From NCBI GenBank assembly GCA_020216985.1, contig JAIWOH010000128.1, positions 1-10,000 on the forward strand: a DNA stretch of 10,000 nucleotides. The letters are read 5' to 3'. The stretch is from Nitrospira sp. Its GTDB lineage: Bacteria > Nitrospirota > Nitrospiria > Nitrospirales > Nitrospiraceae. Below, piece by piece: positions 8,003-10,000 of this stretch. The position numbers and the translations under genes are program-made. The number at the start of each line of letters is the position of its first letter. Position 1 is the stretch's first letter. The notes under the pieces were generated by a model that was given only the letters and a program-made list of their open reading frames with translations, was not told the origin of the DNA and did no database searches.

Positions 8003-8356
8003 CTACGTTGACTTCGACCGAAGCACGTTCGCTCGTCGCAACGTCTCGCCCCATGCAACAGCCAACTCATGAAACGGCCGCGTCAATGCCTCTCGCTTTG
8101 GGAAAACAAGGATTGCCTGCCTGGGAACGAAATCATGATGGCACTGCCTGACCAACTCCCGAAACACGCGCTTGGCTCGATTCCGCCGGACCGCGTTTCC
8201 GAACCGGCGACCGACGATAATCCCCACACGAGCCGGCCCATCCTCCATCGTGCAAATCAACATGTTGAACAGTTCCGTCGAAACTCGTCGGCCGTGGCGC
8301 TTGACCGTTTCAATCTCTCGGCTCACCCGCAGGAAAATGCCCTCCGGCCTTTCCAT
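8003..8356 (-). CDS. rnpA: Ribonuclease P protein component RnpA
   Basis: RnpA is the small basic protein that binds the RNase P RNA and helps it remove 5' leaders from precursor tRNAs. The signature GRRFGNAVRRNRAKRVFRE is present in the second third of the protein, including the RNR motif. The preceding VKRHGRRVSTELFNMLI matches the usual central strand, and the total of 117 residues is normal. The start is uncertain. This ATG places the conserved His-Gly at residues 21-22, as in Bacillus subtilis. An in-frame GTG at 8372-8374 would add six residues and has no ribosome site. The N-terminal 15 residues differ from typical RnpA openings. The 155 bases between rpmH and this ATG are unusually long for this gene pair. 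Confidence 0.92.
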   Translation of the reverse strand: MERPEGIFLRVSREIETVKRHGRRVSTELFNMLICTMEDGPARVGIIVGRRFGNAVRRNRAKRVFRELVRQCHHDFVPRQAILVFPKREALTRPFHELAVAWGETLRRANVLRSKST

Positions 8357-8511
8357 CTTCAACTCGGCTCGCACCGAGAGTCTACGGCAAGACGTTGCCC
8401 AACATCGATCCGGGGAAACAGCTCAAGGCAGGCAAGGGATGGGGACACGCTCGCATATCGACCCACAGCGGTCGGCAAACGCGCCCGGACGATAGCGTTG
8501 CGACCGGCGCA

Positions 8512-8649
8512 TCACACCGTCAATCGGGCACGTCCTTTGGCCCGACGACGCGCCAGGACCCTCCGCCCGTTCTTCGTGCTCATGCGCTTTCGAAAACCGT
8601 GCTCACGTTTTTTCTTGAGATTTGATGGTTGCCGAAATGTAAACGACAC
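8512..8649 (-). CDS. rpmH: 50S ribosomal protein L34
   Basis: L34 is a very small, arginine- and lysine-rich protein of the large ribosomal subunit. Translating the minus strand from the GTG at 8647-8649 gives 45 residues: [19 protein letters not shown], then [17 protein letters not shown], then AKGRARLTV and a TGA stop. This matches L34 over its whole length, in particular QPSNLKxKRxHGFRxRMxTxNGRxVLxxRRxKGR and the terminal LTV. Most L34 proteins begin MKRTFQPS; here the opening is [10 protein letters not shown] strong AAGGGAGG ribosome site lies 4-5 bases before the GTG, which fixes this start. It is the first gene of the minus-strand cluster, just upstream of rnpA as in most bacteria, and has its own promoter. 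Confidence 0.96.
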   Translation of the reverse strand: MSFTFRQPSNLKKKREHGFRKRMSTKNGRRVLARRRAKGRARLTV

Positions 8650-8673
8650 GCGCCCTCCCTTCGATTGCCGCTC

Positions 8674-8706
8674 GATACCTTGAAGAAGCTTCGTTGATAC
8701 CTTGAA
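8674..8706. repeat. 11-bp direct repeat pair in the rpmH leader
   Basis: GATACCTTGAA occurs at 8674-8684 and again at 8696-8706 (plus strand), 22 bp apart start to start, about two helical turns. The HindIII palindrome AAGCTT lies between them. Both copies are in the 5' leader of the rpmH transcript. They could be a protein- or RNA-level regulatory site; no known motif is recognised. Confidence 0.6.
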
Positions 8707-8720
8707 AAATAGAAGGTTGC

Positions 8721-8749
8721 ATTATAGGAGCGCCCCTCCCCCCTGTCAA
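8721..8749 (-). promoter_or_regulatory. Perfect-consensus sigma-70 promoter for the rpmH operon
   Basis: On the minus strand TTGACA (8744-8749) and TATAAT (8721-8726) are separated by exactly 17 bases. Both hexamers match the housekeeping sigma-70 consensus at all six positions. Transcription should start near 8714, giving a leader of about 65 bases before the rpmH GTG. The spacer is extremely G-rich. A very strong promoter fits a ribosomal protein gene and the long cluster behind it. Confidence 0.9.
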
Positions 8750-9039
8750 TTCAGAGTGTTATGCGTATTGATCGACGGGAAGCCGACGACCTCGGCATTC
8801 TGAACAGGGGAAAGCCCCTCATGTCAAACAAGACAAGCGCGATGATGCCAGATCGCCACAGGGACGCCCCCCTCCCGCCTCACGTTCCCTTTCCTAACTT
8901 GGCAATTATGCTTCTCTATGTCATTATTTTGATATATTGATATTTGACGGTGCCGCTTGGTACCGAGTTTGCTAGTAAAGTAGGTGTGATAAAAAATCTT
9001 CGCACGCCCGTCACTCTCTTTCATGATATGGAGGCCCCC
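8750..9039. other. Divergent intergenic region between rpmH and the lipoprotein genes
   Basis: This 290-bp region separates the minus-strand rpmH promoter from the plus-strand lipoprotein gene. Its left part (8750-8819) has several inverted repeats: TTCAGAGTG (8750-8758) with CATTCTGAA (8796-8804), GCCGA/TCGGC (8782-8796) and AGGGG/CCCCT (8806-8819). A C-rich tract (8866-8880) resembles the rpmH promoter spacer. The right part is A/T-rich, with TTGATAT repeated at 8929-8935 and 8937-8943. I see no tRNA, no known small RNA and no DnaA boxes. The short open frames here look accidental. Confidence 0.6.
8899..8927 (+). promoter_or_regulatory. Candidate promoter for the lipoprotein genes
   Basis: TTGGCA (8899-8904) and CATTAT (8922-8927) are 17 bases apart, matching the sigma-70 consensus at 5 of 6 and 4 of 6 positions in an A/T-rich stretch. 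It would give a leader of about 105 bases before the GTG at 9040. This is the best candidate I found, but it is weak evidence. Confidence 0.3.
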
Positions 9040-9660
9040 GTGAAGCCGATGCGCCAGACTGCGATGCTCTTAGTCCTGACCACTCTCCTCGTTGGAGGTT
9101 GTGCCAAACCTCCCTCAGAAAAAATCGAAGCGGCAGAACAGGCCGTCAAACAGGCTCGGGAACGGGGCGCCAACGTGTACGCTCCTGAAGAATACGCAAA
9201 GCTCGAAGGAAAACTCACCGCCTTAAAACAAGAAGCGGCCGAGCAAGAAGGCAAGTTTGCGCCGTTCCAAGACTATGGAAAAGTCGAGGAGCTGGCCGTT
9301 TCAACCGCCAATGAGGCGGCTACCGTTTCGTCGACAGCTTCTCAGAAAAAGGAAGAGGCCAAGACGGCGGCTCTTCAGGCCCAACAAGTCGCCCAAGAGG
9401 CCGTGTCGTCCACTCGTCAATTGATCGCGAAGGCGCCGGTCGGAAAAGACCGGGCGGCCATCGAATCAATCAAGAGCGACATCGAGGCGCTGACGGCTTC
9501 CCTGACACAGGTCCAGGCGTCGATCGACAAAGAGGACTACCAGGCCGCCCAAGCCCAAGCCAAGGCCATCGATGAAAAAAGCCGCGCCATTTCGGCCGAA
9601 ATTCAAGATGCCATCGCCAAAGTCAAACCGAGGAAAGGCTCTTCCTTCCAAAAGCAGTGA
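9040..9660 (+). CDS. Coiled-coil lipoprotein, DUF4398-like
   Basis: The 206-residue product starts with a lipoprotein signal peptide (MKPMRQTAMLLVLTTLLVGGC). The lipobox is VGGC, with the lipidated cysteine at 21, so it should be anchored in a membrane facing the periplasm. The mature part is almost all helical and rich in Ala, Gln, Lys and Glu. AEQAVKQARERGANVYAPEEYAKLEGKL resembles the DUF4398 pattern of an Ala-rich helix followed by xAPxEYAxLxxKL. A long Ala/Gln helix (about 80-195) looks like a coiled coil, and the tail is basic. I chose the GTG because GGAGG lies 5 bases before it; an ATG three codons later is possible. The open frame reaches back to 8944, but the upstream part would bury the signal peptide. 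The function is unknown; a role in the cell envelope is inference from the lipobox. Confidence 0.85.
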   Translation: MKPMRQTAMLLVLTTLLVGGCAKPPSEKIEAAEQAVKQARERGANVYAPEEYAKLEGKLTALKQEAAEQEGKFAPFQDYGKVEELAVSTANEAATVSSTASQKKEEAKTAALQAQQVAQEAVSSTRQLIAKAPVGKDRAAIESIKSDIEALTASLTQVQASIDKEDYQAAQAQAKAIDEKSRAISAEIQDAIAKVKPRKGSSFQKQ

Positions 9661-9667
9661 GGTGTCA

Positions 9668-10000
9668 ATGCTTTTCGGACGGCGCGCATGTTTTCGCCCA
9701 GGATACCTGGCGATAGGCTTCTGCGCTCTCCTGGCGACCGGCTGCACTCCGGCCATTCCTCCCGACCTCATCGCCGACATTGACGCCGTTGATCACCAGT
9801 TGATCGAACTGGGGGCTCCCCGCACGGCGGCGGACGAGTACGCCTCCTTCGCCACTCAATGGGCCGCCCTCAAAATACGCGCACAGGTCTATGACGACCT
9901 CATCCTCTGGCCATGGGAATCCAATGGCATCGAAGACGAGCTTCGACAATTGCTTGCCCATGGCGATGACACCTTGGTCAGGCTCCAAGAGGAGCAAGCG
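9668..10000 (+). CDS. Second lipoprotein, partial (runs off the right edge)
   Basis: From the ATG 7 bases after the previous stop the frame stays open to the end of the window, giving 111 residues. GAGG overlaps the upstream stop codon and lies 5 bases before this ATG; an in-frame GTG at 9662 is the alternative. The N-terminus MLFGRRACFRPGYLAIGF is followed by the lipobox LATGC with the lipidated cysteine at 26, so this too is a lipoprotein. The mature part reads as amphipathic helices (IADIDAVDHQLIELGAPR, then AADEYASFATQWAALKIRAQ). The segment GAPRTAADEYASFATQWAALK resembles GANVYAPEEYAKLEGKLTALK in the preceding gene, so the two may be distant paralogues. They are surely one transcription unit. 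I do not recognise a named family, and the C-terminal part is not in the window. Confidence 0.85.
   Translation, partial: MLFGRRACFRPGYLAIGFCALLATGCTPAIPPDLIADIDAVDHQLIELGAPRTAADEYASFATQWAALKIRAQVYDDLILWPWESNGIEDELRQLLAHGDDTLVRLQEEQA

Noticed and set aside
8069..8683. Plus-strand open frame of 204 codons over rnpA and rpmH
   Set aside because: It is antisense to two certain genes, rich in Arg, Pro and Ser, and has no recognisable domain or ribosome site.
8824..9024. Minus-strand 66-codon frame in the divergent intergenic region
   Set aside because: It has no family resemblance and no ribosome site, and it crosses the A/T-rich control region of the lipoprotein genes.
1..10000. oriC with DnaA boxes, tRNA genes, CRISPR arrays or mobile elements
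   Set aside because: By eye I found no TTATCCACA-type boxes in clusters, no tRNA cloverleaf, no regularly spaced repeats, and no transposase or integrase. The only long direct repeat is the 38-bp pair.

Overview
The window is a bacterial chromosome segment of the replication-origin type. A long minus-strand run carries rpmH, rnpA, yidD, yidC, mnmE, mnmG, rsmG, parA and parB, read from about 8714 down to 133. Two parS-type palindromes in and around rsmG support a position near oriC, although dnaA and clear DnaA boxes are not in view. YidC has an N-terminal membrane anchor and a large periplasmic domain, and two lipoprotein genes lie at the right edge, so the cell is most likely a diderm (Gram-negative) bacterium. 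A Nitrospira-like organism (Nitrospirota) is my best guess from overall impression; the sequence alone does not prove it.

Layout. Positions 1-132 are a short non-coding edge with two small inverted repeats behind parB. Positions 133-2445 hold parB, parA and rsmG: parA and parB overlap by 23 bp and rsmG ends 8 bp before parA. Positions 2446-2593 are a 148-bp gap with a perfect 38-bp direct repeat, whose second copy runs into the 3' end of mnmG. Positions 2594-5932 hold mnmG and mnmE, 15 bp apart. Positions 6010-8356 hold yidC, yidD and rnpA. Positions 8512-8649 hold the 45-codon rpmH gene, preceded by a leader and a perfect-consensus sigma-70 promoter. Positions 8750-9039 are a divergent intergenic region with hairpin-forming sequence. 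From 9040 to the right end two plus-strand lipoprotein genes follow each other; the second runs off the window.

How the genes work together. RpmH is a ribosomal protein and RnpA is the protein part of RNase P. YidD and YidC act in membrane protein insertion. MnmE and MnmG jointly modify the wobble uridine of certain tRNAs, and RsmG methylates 16S rRNA. ParA, ParB and parS segregate the chromosome origin. The lipoproteins are a separate, divergently transcribed unit of unknown function. I see no mobile element, CRISPR array, phage gene or defence system. The points most worth a second look are the two parS sites read in different frames at the two ends of rsmG, the 38-bp repeat that supplies the mnmG C-terminus, and the two neighbouring lipoproteins that share a motif.
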